From JAZDGX01 sp964482205 (GTDB lineage: Bacteria > Eisenbacteria > RBG-16-71-46 > CAIMUX01 > WJJG01), in assembly GCA_964482205.1 (NCBI GenBank), contig CAYZWI010000015.1:1-64000 (forward strand): DNA of 64,000 bases, written 5' to 3'. Shown here piece after piece: positions 35,310 through 43,250 of this stretch. How positions within the stretch are numbered: position 1 is the first letter of the stretch; every line of letters starts with the position of its first letter. Position numbers and translations under genes: made by a program. The notes beneath the pieces are model-generated. The model was not told the origin of the DNA. It worked only from the letters and a program-made list of their open reading frames with translations, and did no database searches.

Positions 35310-37103
35310 ATGAGACCGACATCGATGGCGCTGTTCGCGCTCTGCCTTTCGGCGGGCTTGTCGAGTCAGACGATCCAGGCCGCAGAAACCACGGCCTTCA
35401 CCGACGTCCAGGTCATCTCGATGATCGACGACCGCGTGGTGCCCGGGCAGACGGTGCTCATCACCGACGGGAAGATCGCGCGCATCGGCCAGCAGGGCCA
35501 AATTCCCATCCCGCCGGATGCGTTTGTGATCACAGGCGCCGGGCGGTTTCTCATGCCCGGGCTCGCCGACATGCACACGCACATCAATGATCCGCAGTTC
35601 GAGTATTCCTTCTGCAATCTTTTTCTGGCAAACGGCGTCACCACTGTCCGCGATCTCACGCAAGGCTACCTGATGGTCGGCCCCCCGACGATCCTGCGCT
35701 TGCGCCGGGAAATCGAGGCCGGCCGCCGGCTCGGCCCGAGCATCCTCACCGCGTTCACCATCTGGGGCGGCGAACACCGGCTCGCCGATCTCGTGGCAAG
35801 CCAGCGGCCTCTGGGATACGACTGCCTCAAGATCAATTCCTACTTCTCGCCGGCTGGATTCGATACGACGATGCGCAAGGCGAGGGAGCTGAACTGGTAC
35901 ACCTTGGGGCACATTCCCAATCTCGTGCGCCTGGACGGCGTCATTGCGGGCGGCATGGACGAACTCTCGCACATCGAGGAGCTGATCATTTTCGAGATCA
36001 TCGGGATGGATTGGAGCAAGATCACGGATCAGAAGACCTTTGACGAAGAGCTTCTCGAAACACTTCACGCCGAGACGCGGCCCTATTTCGACGCCTCGGC
36101 CCAGGAGATCCGGGCCGCCTACGCGGACAAGGTCGCGCAGGCGGCGCGCAAAGTGAAGGCCGCGAATCTCACCCTGACGACCACCGTGTACTGCCATGAA
36201 GATACAAGAGACAAAATGATCGCTCCCGCCGCATTACGGGCGGCGCCGCAGGCAAGATACACGGCTCCCGAGTTCTGGAAGAATCTGGCCGCCGGCCGCG
36301 ACAAGCATCAGCAGATGGTCGCGGCGGGAGAAGAGCGCGCATGGAATGCGGTCTATGAACTCGAGAAGCTCCTCTGCGAGGAGCTTCACAAGCAAGGCGT
36401 GAACCTCGTCCTCGGGACGGATGTCGGACCGACCTACTTGTCCCTCACGCCCGGCTTCGCCGTTCATGAAGAACTGCGCATGCTGACCGAGTGCGGCTTC
36501 ACTCCCTACGAAGCGATCGCGACCGCCACTCGCAATGCCGGCGATGTGGAGCAGCGGATGATCGGCCGCAACGACTTCGGGACCATCGAAATCGGCAAGC
36601 GCGCCGATCTGATTCTCCTGGAGAACAACCCGCTCGAGGATGTGGCGAACATTCGCCATCCCCTGGGCGTCATGGCGGCCGGGCGCTGGCTCCCTCGCGA
36701 TTCTCTGCAGGCGCTTCTGGAAATTCGACAGACGCCGATTGCCGACTCCCTGAAAGCGGCATATGGTCGAGGCGGATGCGAAGCGGCGCTGGCGCGGTAC
36801 CGTTGGTTCACCACGCACAATTTCCACAATCAATATGTCTATTCGGAGAACGACTTGAACCAGGCGGGATACGACCTCTTGAGCGCCGGGCGCGTCGAGG
36901 ATGCACTGCACGTCCTGGGTATGAATGCGGAGGAGTACCCGGAATCGTGGAATGTCTTCGACAGCTTCGGCGAGGCCTGCCGGAAGGCCGGACAGGCGAA
37001 CGCGGCCATCCGGGCCTATGAACGCGCATGCGCTCTCGACCCTTCGCAGGCGAATCCGCGCCTCATGCTTGAAGAGTTGCGCAAGAGCAGTTTGTTGCGG
37101 TGA
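35310..37103 (+). CDS. secreted amidohydrolase with C-terminal TPR module
   Basis: This 597-aa protein has a signal peptide (residues 1-24, site near IQA-A). An imidazolonepropionase/prolidase-like amidohydrolase domain follows. Metal ligands are His89 and His91 (ADMHTHIN), with downstream His residues in LGHIPN and YCHED and the LGTDVG Asp. A family-typical YEAIATATRNAGD and IGKRADLILLENNPLEDV complete the domain. The last 95 residues form a TPR-like module (YPESWNVFDSFGEACRKAG, then YERACALDPSQANP) that also ends the next protein. It is probably a periplasmic dipeptidase or lactamase-type hydrolase. AAGGAG lies eight bases before the ATG. Confidence 0.85.
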   Translation: MRPTSMALFALCLSAGLSSQTIQAAETTAFTDVQVISMIDDRVVPGQTVLITDGKIARIGQQGQIPIPPDAFVITGAGRFLMPGLADMHTHINDPQFEYSFCNLFLANGVTTVRDLTQGYLMVGPPTILRLRREIEAGRRLGPSILTAFTIWGGEHRLADLVASQRPLGYDCLKINSYFSPAGFDTTMRKARELNWYTLGHIPNLVRLDGVIAGGMDELSHIEELIIFEIIGMDWSKITDQKTFDEELLETLHAETRPYFDASAQEIRAAYADKVAQAARKVKAANLTLTTTVYCHEDTRDKMIAPAALRAAPQARYTAPEFWKNLAAGRDKHQQMVAAGEERAWNAVYELEKLLCEELHKQGVNLVLGTDVGPTYLSLTPGFAVHEELRMLTECGFTPYEAIATATRNAGDVEQRMIGRNDFGTIEIGKRADLILLENNPLEDVANIRHPLGVMAAGRWLPRDSLQALLEIRQTPIADSLKAAYGRGGCEAALARYRWFTTHNFHNQYVYSENDLNQAGYDLLSAGRVEDALHVLGMNAEEYPESWNVFDSFGEACRKAGQANAAIRAYERACALDPSQANPRLMLEELRKSSLLR

Positions 37104-37155
37104 CCCAGCCGGCAGCGCTCGGAGCCTGCGGCGTTTGGATAGAAAGGAGTGAACC

Positions 37156-38604
37156 ATGAATACGAAACGCGGACTGCTCTTCCTGTTGCCCTTGCTTTTC
37201 GCAGCCAGTGCCGGGGCGGAGACCATCGAGGGCCTGCCGGTGCACGTGCATCGGTTCGATTCGGGCGCCATCCGGGTATGGGTCGGCGACTATATCTCCT
37301 CCACGGCAACAGTGGCGATTCCGACCTCCGCGGGGATCATCGTCATCGACACGACCGGCGAGCCGAAGATCGATCCCGAGCTGAGACGAATCATCGCTCG
37401 TGAGTTGGGCCGGAATGATATTGTCATGCTGATCAATACCCATGAGCACGGGGATCACACCGGCGGGAACGGAGTCTACGCCGACTGCGAGATCGTCGCC
37501 CACGAGCTGGTAGCGCCGGCGCTGGCGCAACTGGCGGAGGACTACCCGCGCCGTCTCGAGTGGAACAGGCAGTCGATTGCGGAGTTGGAAGCGCGGATCG
37601 CAGGCCTGCCCGCGGATGCTCCAGAACTCCCCCGTCTGCATGAAGAGCTCCTCATCCAGAAGATGCACGCCGAATGGCTGGCGAACCCTCCCGTCTTGGC
37701 GCCGCCGACCCGAACCTTCCGCGACCGCTTGGACCTCCGGGTCGGCGACACGCCGATCGAGCTGTACTACATCGGCAGCATGCACTCCTCCAGCGACATT
37801 GCCGTTCTCGTGCCGAAGCACAAGCTGCTGCTGACCGGCGACACCATGGCCGATGTCTGGCTGACGGATTCCCCCGGCTGCCTCGGCGCCTTCGCAGCGC
37901 ATCCGGGCGTTCAACACGATTTCCCCCTCCTGTTGAAGAACTGGAACCTCCTGATCGCAAGAAAGGCCGACATCGAGACGCTGGTTCCCGGCCACTGGAA
38001 CGGCGAGCTGACTTGGGCCGGTTTTGAGGCGCGGGTGAAGTACATCGGAACGCTCTGGGAGGGAGTCCAGCGCATGGTCGCCGCGGGAGCGACCGTGGAG
38101 GCCATTCAGCAGGAATTCGCGCTTGCGACGCGCTTTCCCGAAATGATGAACAGCCGGGGATGCGAGCCGAATCTGAACACAGGCACCATTCGGGAGATGT
38201 GGACCATCCTCACGGGGCAACAATACGCGTCCGACGCTTTGGACGCGGCGATGAGGAACGAGGCAGAGTTCCTGGCGGTGATCTCCCAGGTCAGGGCGAA
38301 ATCACCGACGTATTACTACGACGAATTCTCCCTGAACATGCTTGGCTACTGGCTGCTCGAGATTCATGAGATTCCGAAAGCGACTCAGGTGTTCCGTCTC
38401 GTGGTCGATCTCTACCCCAATTCCTGGAACGCCTATGACAGCTTGGCCGAGGCGCTCCTGCGCGCTGGGGACCGTGAAGGCGCGATTGCAGGCTACGAGC
38501 GATCGCTCGAGTTGAATCCGGACAATGCAAACGGCAGGCACATGCTCGAGCAAATTCGAAACGGCGTGGAGAACCCGGTTCCGATCCAGCCCGGACAGTC
38601 GTAG
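37156..38604 (+). CDS. secreted metallo-beta-lactamase-fold hydrolase with C-terminal TPR module
   Basis: This 482-aa protein has a signal peptide (MNTKRGLLFLLPLLFAASAG). The metallo-beta-lactamase fold has zinc motif NTHEHGDHTGG (His96, His98, Asp100, His101), LTGDTMADVW and VPGHWNGEL. The C-terminal TPR-like module (YPNSWNAYDSLAEALLRAG, then YERSLELNPDNANG) is homologous to that of the preceding amidohydrolase. The two genes are 52 bp apart and probably form an operon. AAGGAG sits seven bases before the ATG. The substrate is unknown. Confidence 0.85.
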   Translation: MNTKRGLLFLLPLLFAASAGAETIEGLPVHVHRFDSGAIRVWVGDYISSTATVAIPTSAGIIVIDTTGEPKIDPELRRIIARELGRNDIVMLINTHEHGDHTGGNGVYADCEIVAHELVAPALAQLAEDYPRRLEWNRQSIAELEARIAGLPADAPELPRLHEELLIQKMHAEWLANPPVLAPPTRTFRDRLDLRVGDTPIELYYIGSMHSSSDIAVLVPKHKLLLTGDTMADVWLTDSPGCLGAFAAHPGVQHDFPLLLKNWNLLIARKADIETLVPGHWNGELTWAGFEARVKYIGTLWEGVQRMVAAGATVEAIQQEFALATRFPEMMNSRGCEPNLNTGTIREMWTILTGQQYASDALDAAMRNEAEFLAVISQVRAKSPTYYYDEFSLNMLGYWLLEIHEIPKATQVFRLVVDLYPNSWNAYDSLAEALLRAGDREGAIAGYERSLELNPDNANGRHMLEQIRNGVENPVPIQPGQS

Positions 38605-38672
38605 ATGGGGATCACAATCTATTCGCGTGAGCGCTTGTCATGAAGGACCATGCGGGATCGCACGAGCTCCGT

Positions 38673-39176
38673 TCAGTCGAACTCCCTGACGGGCGGCGCC
38701 TGTTGCTCCCCCACTCGGCCGGGAACGATCTCGGATAGGACCATCACTTCCGATCGAATGGGAGCGCCGGCCAGCCTGCGCAGCATCGCGAGCTGTCCGA
38801 GGTGCGTGAAGGCATCGGAGATCGGCCCCTGGAACATGCGTTCGCAGGAAATCGTCGGCGTCGACTCGGATGTGAGCGCCGCATCGGTCGCCTGCAAAGA
38901 CAGGAAGAACCGTTCTCTCTCCTGCTCCCAGGCTTGAGGAGTTGACGCATGCCAGGCCGCCCGCCAATCGGGCGCGCCCGCGACGAGCCGCGCGGTCCAC
39001 TCGAGCAGATCGTTGATGTGCGAGAGAATTCGAACGGCCGAACGCGTCTCTCCCTGCTCGCTGCCCGCGTGGATCCCGCCAAAGTCCGCCGGCGCGCCGC
39101 GCAGGATCTTGGCCCCTCGATACGCGAGAGTGGCGAGGGCATGACGAGTGAATTCGCGAATGGGCTCCTGACTCAT
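38673..39176 (-). CDS. DinB-like (DfsB/YfiT family) protein
   Basis: This 167-aa soluble helical protein matches the DinB/YfiT four-helix-bundle fold. It has SAVRILSHINDLLEWTARLVAG early, an acidic helix (WEQERERFFLSLQATDAAL) and FTHLGQLAMLRRLAG late. The His residues in SHINDLLEW and FTHLGQL could be two of the usual three metal ligands. Such proteins act as thiol-dependent transferases or have unknown roles. The start at 39176 has AAGGAGGCG upstream. It is convergent with the metallo-beta-lactamase gene and does not look linked to the glucan locus. Confidence 0.7.
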   Translation of the reverse strand: MSQEPIREFTRHALATLAYRGAKILRGAPADFGGIHAGSEQGETRSAVRILSHINDLLEWTARLVAGAPDWRAAWHASTPQAWEQERERFFLSLQATDAALTSESTPTISCERMFQGPISDAFTHLGQLAMLRRLAGAPIRSEVMVLSEIVPGRVGEQQAPPVREFD

Positions 39177-39263
39177 GTGGGACGCCTCCTTGGTATCGGA
39201 CGGATGTATCAGCCAGTATCGGACGCAAGTGTCAGGCCAAGGCATCGGACGGATGGGTCTGCC

Positions 39264-40406
39264 TCAACGGATCGCCGCCTTGGGCGTGCGGTCCGCCCGC
39301 CACAGTCCCCAATGCTTCTCGACCTCGCTCGGATCCTCGCCGCCTTTCCAGTTCTCATCGAAAGCTTCGAAGAAGAATGTCGTGATCTTGCGCTCCGCGG
39401 CCCACTCGCGCACAGCCGCATGAAAGACTGCCTGTTCGGTCTCGCCGGCCTGGCCCTTGATCAAACGGGCCTGCTCTCCCTGGCCAGCCACGGATGTGGC
39501 CCAGCCCGTCTCGCCGATCACGACCAGACGATCGGGGTGCACGGCCTGCACGGCCGCGACCTGGGCCTCGAGCCAAGGCAGCGCCTCGTTCAGCTGCTTG
39601 CCGTTCCACATGGGGTGGGCGTGCATCGTGATGAAGTCCACCTCCCGCGCCAGAAGACGGCTGTCGGGTTGAATCCAGTACTGGTAATCGTCAGCGGTGG
39701 TCACCGGAACCTTCACCGCGGCGCGGATGCTCCGGATGTGCTCGATGAGGAGAGCCGGCGGCAGGCGATGAGCCGACCAGGAAACCTGAGTCTCATTTCC
39801 CACGCACACGGCCGCCACGATGGCGGGGTACTCGTCCGCCAAGGCGATGGCGGCCGCCGTTTCGCGCCGGTTTGCAGCGGCAGCTGCGGGATCTTTCGCA
39901 ATGCTCGCTCCCCCGATCGCTCCTTTGATTTCCTCCCCTTCGTCGCGCGTCTCCTCGGCGGCGATCCAGACGCCGAGCATCACTTTCACATCCATCTGCT
40001 CCGCGCGGATCGCTTCGAGCAGTTCGCGTCCGAACTCGGCCGAACCGTAGATGCGAATCAACCGCCAGTGCGGAAGCATGAGATGCAGATCCTCGCGAAT
40101 CTGAAATGACTCCGGGGCCGGGCCGCCAGGCCATTGGCCGTCGCGATGAGGGCCATAGCAGACGGCATGGCCGAGCCACTCGTTCCCGCTCGTCAGCGAA
40201 AATGGACGGGGAGCTGTCTCCATATCGCCTCCGGTCCATTGTTCAGCGGAACCTGCCCCCTGCCCGCCCGGGTGAGGCGAGCAACCCAACGAGAGGAGCA
40301 TCAGGGAAGGGGCCAGGGCGGCCCGGCCGATCGCGCGCCATAGCCGCGTGAATGATCTGATGGGTAGCAGGCGCGCGTCGCTCGCGATGGGGTTCGATTG
40401 GAGCAT
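39264..40406 (-). CDS. GH17 beta-1,3-glucanase lipoprotein
   Basis: This 380-aa lipoprotein (lipobox LSLGC) carries a GH17 TIM barrel of the glucan endo-1,3-beta-glucosidase type. It shows AVCYGPHRDGQWPGG at strand 1, the acid/base Glu205 in VGNETQ, the nucleophile Glu299 in IGETGWAT, and FFFEAFDENWKGG near the end. It should cut beta-1,3-linked glucan (laminarin, curdlan-type) at the cell surface or in the periplasm. The start at 40406 is fixed by AGGA and the lipobox distance. It is divergent from the tagged paralogue gene, with operator A between them. Confidence 0.88.
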   Translation of the reverse strand: MLQSNPIASDARLLPIRSFTRLWRAIGRAALAPSLMLLSLGCSPHPGGQGAGSAEQWTGGDMETAPRPFSLTSGNEWLGHAVCYGPHRDGQWPGGPAPESFQIREDLHLMLPHWRLIRIYGSAEFGRELLEAIRAEQMDVKVMLGVWIAAEETRDEGEEIKGAIGGASIAKDPAAAAANRRETAAAIALADEYPAIVAAVCVGNETQVSWSAHRLPPALLIEHIRSIRAAVKVPVTTADDYQYWIQPDSRLLAREVDFITMHAHPMWNGKQLNEALPWLEAQVAAVQAVHPDRLVVIGETGWATSVAGQGEQARLIKGQAGETEQAVFHAAVREWAAERKITTFFFEAFDENWKGGEDPSEVEKHWGLWRADRTPKAAIR

Positions 40407-40616
40407 GGGCGGATCCTCATTGTGGTAAGGCCCAGGCCGAGAAGTGCTTCCAAGACCTTGGACGGCCGGCGGGACATCGTCAAGAGAATCGCTCCGGCGT
40501 TCGCTGGAGAACCGCTCCGGCCCATCCGCCGGCCGGCCCGCTTGGGAGCCCAGGGAAGCGAATCGGCGCGGCGACGGCGGCTGCCTCTGGCCACGGCGGG
40601 CGAGGCGATCTTGGGA

Positions 40617-40639
40617 CTTGATTCGGTCTCCGAACATAG
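40617..40639. promoter_or_regulatory. operator A of the glucan regulon
   Basis: A 10-3-10 palindrome, CTTGATTCGG-TCT-CCGAACATAG. It matches three other sites in the locus and overlaps the -35 and spacer of the promoter for the gene at 40727. Confidence 0.75.
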
Positions 40640-40647
40640 TTTATACT
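40618..40647 (+). promoter_or_regulatory. sigma70-type promoter of the tagged-protein gene
   Basis: TTGATT (40618-40623), an 18-bp spacer and TATACT (40642-40647). A near-identical arrangement precedes the paralogous gene on the minus strand at 47951-47980. Confidence 0.7.
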
Positions 40648-40726
40648 CTGTGAGTTGAGGTCGGGTGGCCCCACCATTCGACCGGCAAATCACCGCAATG
40701 CACTTCACCGAGGGAGGGAATGTACG

Positions 40727-41440
40727 ATGTCCGCACTCAAGAAGATGGTCCTCGTGGTCGCGATGCTGGCCTTCCCGGCAGCCGTTCTTGCGATGACGCC
40801 CTACAGCCAGGATTTCGAGGGCATGGATCCCGCGTATGCCGGCGCGTTGGCCGATGATGGCTGGTTGGTCTACGGCAATGTCTTCGGCCCCGACTGGGTC
40901 TATTGGTACGGCTATGGTCCCTACCCTGCGCCAAACGGCGGCAACGGCTTCTCCGCCCTCGTCACCGACCAAGGCGGCATGGAGCAGGGCGCCAATCAAC
41001 TCTCCATCTACAACGACTACAACAACGCGGATCATGCCAACGGCGCGTACATCGAAGCGAATGTCTACCGCGAGCAAGTGGTCGCCGCGGAAGACATCGG
41101 CCTGACCTGGTACTTCGAGTTCGAGGCGAAGCGCGGCAACATCGAAGGGGCGACGACGGCCCTGGCATTCATCAAGACACTGGATCCGAACAGCGGCTAC
41201 GCCATGACGAACTTCATCACCGCCGATATGACGAACATCCCCGACACATGGGGAGCTTTCATGCTGGAGATCCAAATCGATGCGAGTCTCGAGGGCCAGG
41301 TTCTCCAGATCGGCTTTGCCAGCACAGCCACCGCCTACGAGGGCTCGGGCATTTTCTACGACAACATCGACTTCTCCGCCGAACCGCCCACTCCGACGGA
41401 ATCGTCCAGCTGGGGCGAGGTGAAGAGCCTGTACCGATAG
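40727..41440 (+). CDS. secreted beta-sandwich protein of the glucan locus, WGxxKxxYR-tagged paralogue
   Basis: This 237-aa protein has a signal peptide (MSALKKMVLVVAMLAFPAAV). A single domain of about 200 residues then starts YSQDFEGMD and includes GWLVYGN, YGYGPYPAPN, AKRGNIEGATTALAFIKTLD and GIFYDNIDF. The whole domain is shared with the protein at 46914-47888. The end differs: here PTPTESSSWGEVKSLYR. The fold looks like a carbohydrate-binding jelly roll and the context suggests glucan binding; no named family is recognised. AGGGAGGGA precedes the ATG, and a strong terminator follows the stop. Confidence 0.85.
   Translation: MSALKKMVLVVAMLAFPAAVLAMTPYSQDFEGMDPAYAGALADDGWLVYGNVFGPDWVYWYGYGPYPAPNGGNGFSALVTDQGGMEQGANQLSIYNDYNNADHANGAYIEANVYREQVVAAEDIGLTWYFEFEAKRGNIEGATTALAFIKTLDPNSGYAMTNFITADMTNIPDTWGAFMLEIQIDASLEGQVLQIGFASTATAYEGSGIFYDNIDFSAEPPTPTESSSWGEVKSLYR
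41411..41437 (+). other. WGxxKxxYR C-terminal tag (copy 4)
   Basis: Codons for WGEVKSLYR directly before the stop, with PPTPTESSS as linker. The paralogue at 46914-47888 has a FlgD-like domain at this place instead. Confidence 0.9.
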
Positions 41441-41467
41441 GTCGAGTCAGCCAATCGATCGCAAGAA

Positions 41468-41491
41468 GGGCCCGGATCTCCGGGCCCTTTT
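41468..41491 (+). terminator. rho-independent terminator
   Basis: An 8-9 bp stem (GGGCCCGGA / TCCGGGCCC) is followed by TTTT, 27 bp after the stop of the tagged gene. Confidence 0.85.
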
Positions 41492-41565
41492 GCGTCCCCG
41501 CAGCACGAGCCGGCGGCAGAGAATGCCTCGCGCACGCCCGCGTCACCGCGGTCATTCGTCGCGCG

Positions 41566-43197
41566 TCATTTGAGCAGCGTGACCCGCCCCGTTTCGACGA
41601 AGCCCGCGCCTCTCAGTCGAATGAGGTAGACGCCCGAATCCACCGCGCGCCCGGCGTCGTCCCGTCCGTCCCAATCCGCGCCATGCAGGCCGGAAGGAAC
41701 GAAGGCGTTGAGAAGCGTGCGCACGCGGCGGCCGTCCGGAGAGAAGACACCGAGATCGACCATCCCTCCGCGCGCCAGATCGAAACGAATCGAAGTCCCG
41801 GAATCGATGATGCTCGGTTGCAGCGGCAGCAGCCGAGCGATGACCGGCCGCTCGGGGCGAGAGTCGCGCTCTTCTGGAAGCGCGGCGGTCCCTTCGGGAA
41901 CGAAGGTGAAGTCCTGGAAGACGACCTCCTGACTCGTGGACGGATTGCCGTCTTGCAGCTTCCACAGATTCAGATGCAGACGCGGCTGCTCGGGGCGCGG
42001 AATGTGAGGACCGGAATAGGTCCAGGCATGGATCAGCGGCGACGTGGCTTCGTCCTCGGGGCCCCCGCGCCACACGCGGAACTCCACGCGATCCGGCAGC
42101 CATCGCATGGCGTGGCTGACCACTTCCCCGTCGGCAAAGGTCGGATTGAACCGTTCGAGATTGCCGGGATAGTCGAATGGCTGCACGACGAACTGGCCAA
42201 GGTTTCCGCTGGGGTTGCCCCAGCGGCTGTATTCGAAATCGATCTCATCGTACGGGTTCCACCAGAGATACGCCTCGTCCCAGCAAGGCCCGTATTGCCA
42301 CAGGAAGATCCCGAGCACCGCATAGCGATCGAGCAAGTCCAGGCGCCCCACCGTGGTCACGATGTAGTCGCCGTATCCGAGCGCGTCTTCGAGAACCACT
42401 TCCGTGCTGCGCCAGGTGCCGCTGCGATACGCGAGGGTCAAGTGCAGTTGCCCTTGCATATCCACCCATGTGCAGCTGGGATCGTCGCAGAAGACATTCG
42501 GTCCGGGCCCGTAGTAGCCGGGGCCCTTGACGCGCCAGGTGCGGCCGGCAAAGGCGAGCGTCCTGCCGCCCGGGAAATCGTTCCATTGCAGATCGTCCAT
42601 GGTCGGCGAGCTCGTGCTGTAGATCGTCACCTGGTCGTAGAGGACATCCGGAACGGGCGCGCCGGGCGCCTGCAACACGCCAAGGAGGAAATGGATGGCG
42701 ACCGTGCCCGCCGGAGCAGGAGCGCTCACGAGCATGAAGTCGTCATAGTCGTCGGCCGGCGTGCTGGGATCAGCGACCGCGAAGGAGTCGTAGTCGATCA
42801 ATTCGCCCGCCGCATCGCGCCATTCGATGTTGACGATGGCGCGGCTCTCGCCCGTCAGCGGCTTCTGCCCGGAGTGCCGGACATGCCCCGTGACTTCCCA
42901 CTGCTCACCCGGCTCGCTGTCCAGACGCTGCCAGAAGGCCGAGACATCCCACCCGCCGTTGTTGGGGCCGCTCACGCGAGCCGCCTGCGCGCCATGGACG
43001 GCGGCGGTCACGCGGCCGCATACACCGAACTGGTTCCAGCCGCCGAACACCGTGCCGCCGGAACCGTTGAGCTCGAAGCTCGGATTGGCGAGGATGCACT
43101 GGGCCATGGCGGGTTCGCCGGCAAGTGCCATCGCAAAGAAGAGCAGCGCCCAAGCGAGGGCGCGCGTGATCGCGCGAGGCGAAGCGACCGAATGCAT
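41566..43197 (-). CDS. secreted GH16 glucanase with CBM-like N-terminus and FlgD-like C-terminal domain
   Basis: This 543-aa protein has a signal peptide (site near AMA-Q). A CBM4/9-like domain (about residues 35-200) starts CILANPSFELNGSGG. A GH16 domain (about 205-450) has the catalytic motif EIDFE (Glu318, Asp320, Glu322). The C-terminal FlgD/T9SS-like module ends in WDGRDDAGRAVDSGVYLIRL and RVTLLK. It should cut beta-1,3- or mixed-linkage glucan outside the cell. It is the last gene of the operon led by the gene at 47888. The start has GAGGAG upstream. Confidence 0.87.
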   Translation of the reverse strand: MHSVASPRAITRALAWALLFFAMALAGEPAMAQCILANPSFELNGSGGTVFGGWNQFGVCGRVTAAVHGAQAARVSGPNNGGWDVSAFWQRLDSEPGEQWEVTGHVRHSGQKPLTGESRAIVNIEWRDAAGELIDYDSFAVADPSTPADDYDDFMLVSAPAPAGTVAIHFLLGVLQAPGAPVPDVLYDQVTIYSTSSPTMDDLQWNDFPGGRTLAFAGRTWRVKGPGYYGPGPNVFCDDPSCTWVDMQGQLHLTLAYRSGTWRSTEVVLEDALGYGDYIVTTVGRLDLLDRYAVLGIFLWQYGPCWDEAYLWWNPYDEIDFEYSRWGNPSGNLGQFVVQPFDYPGNLERFNPTFADGEVVSHAMRWLPDRVEFRVWRGGPEDEATSPLIHAWTYSGPHIPRPEQPRLHLNLWKLQDGNPSTSQEVVFQDFTFVPEGTAALPEERDSRPERPVIARLLPLQPSIIDSGTSIRFDLARGGMVDLGVFSPDGRRVRTLLNAFVPSGLHGADWDGRDDAGRAVDSGVYLIRLRGAGFVETGRVTLLK

Positions 43198-43250
43198 GGC
43201 AAGCTCCTCTCGTGAACGGCGCAGGCGGCTGCGCCGGCCGATCGTCCCCG

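Larger units (their letters stand above)
40407..40726. other. divergent control region of the GH17 and tagged-protein genes
   Basis: These 320 bp hold operator A and a rightward promoter near their right end. The left part, next to the GH17 gene, shows no feature that I can support. Confidence 0.6.
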
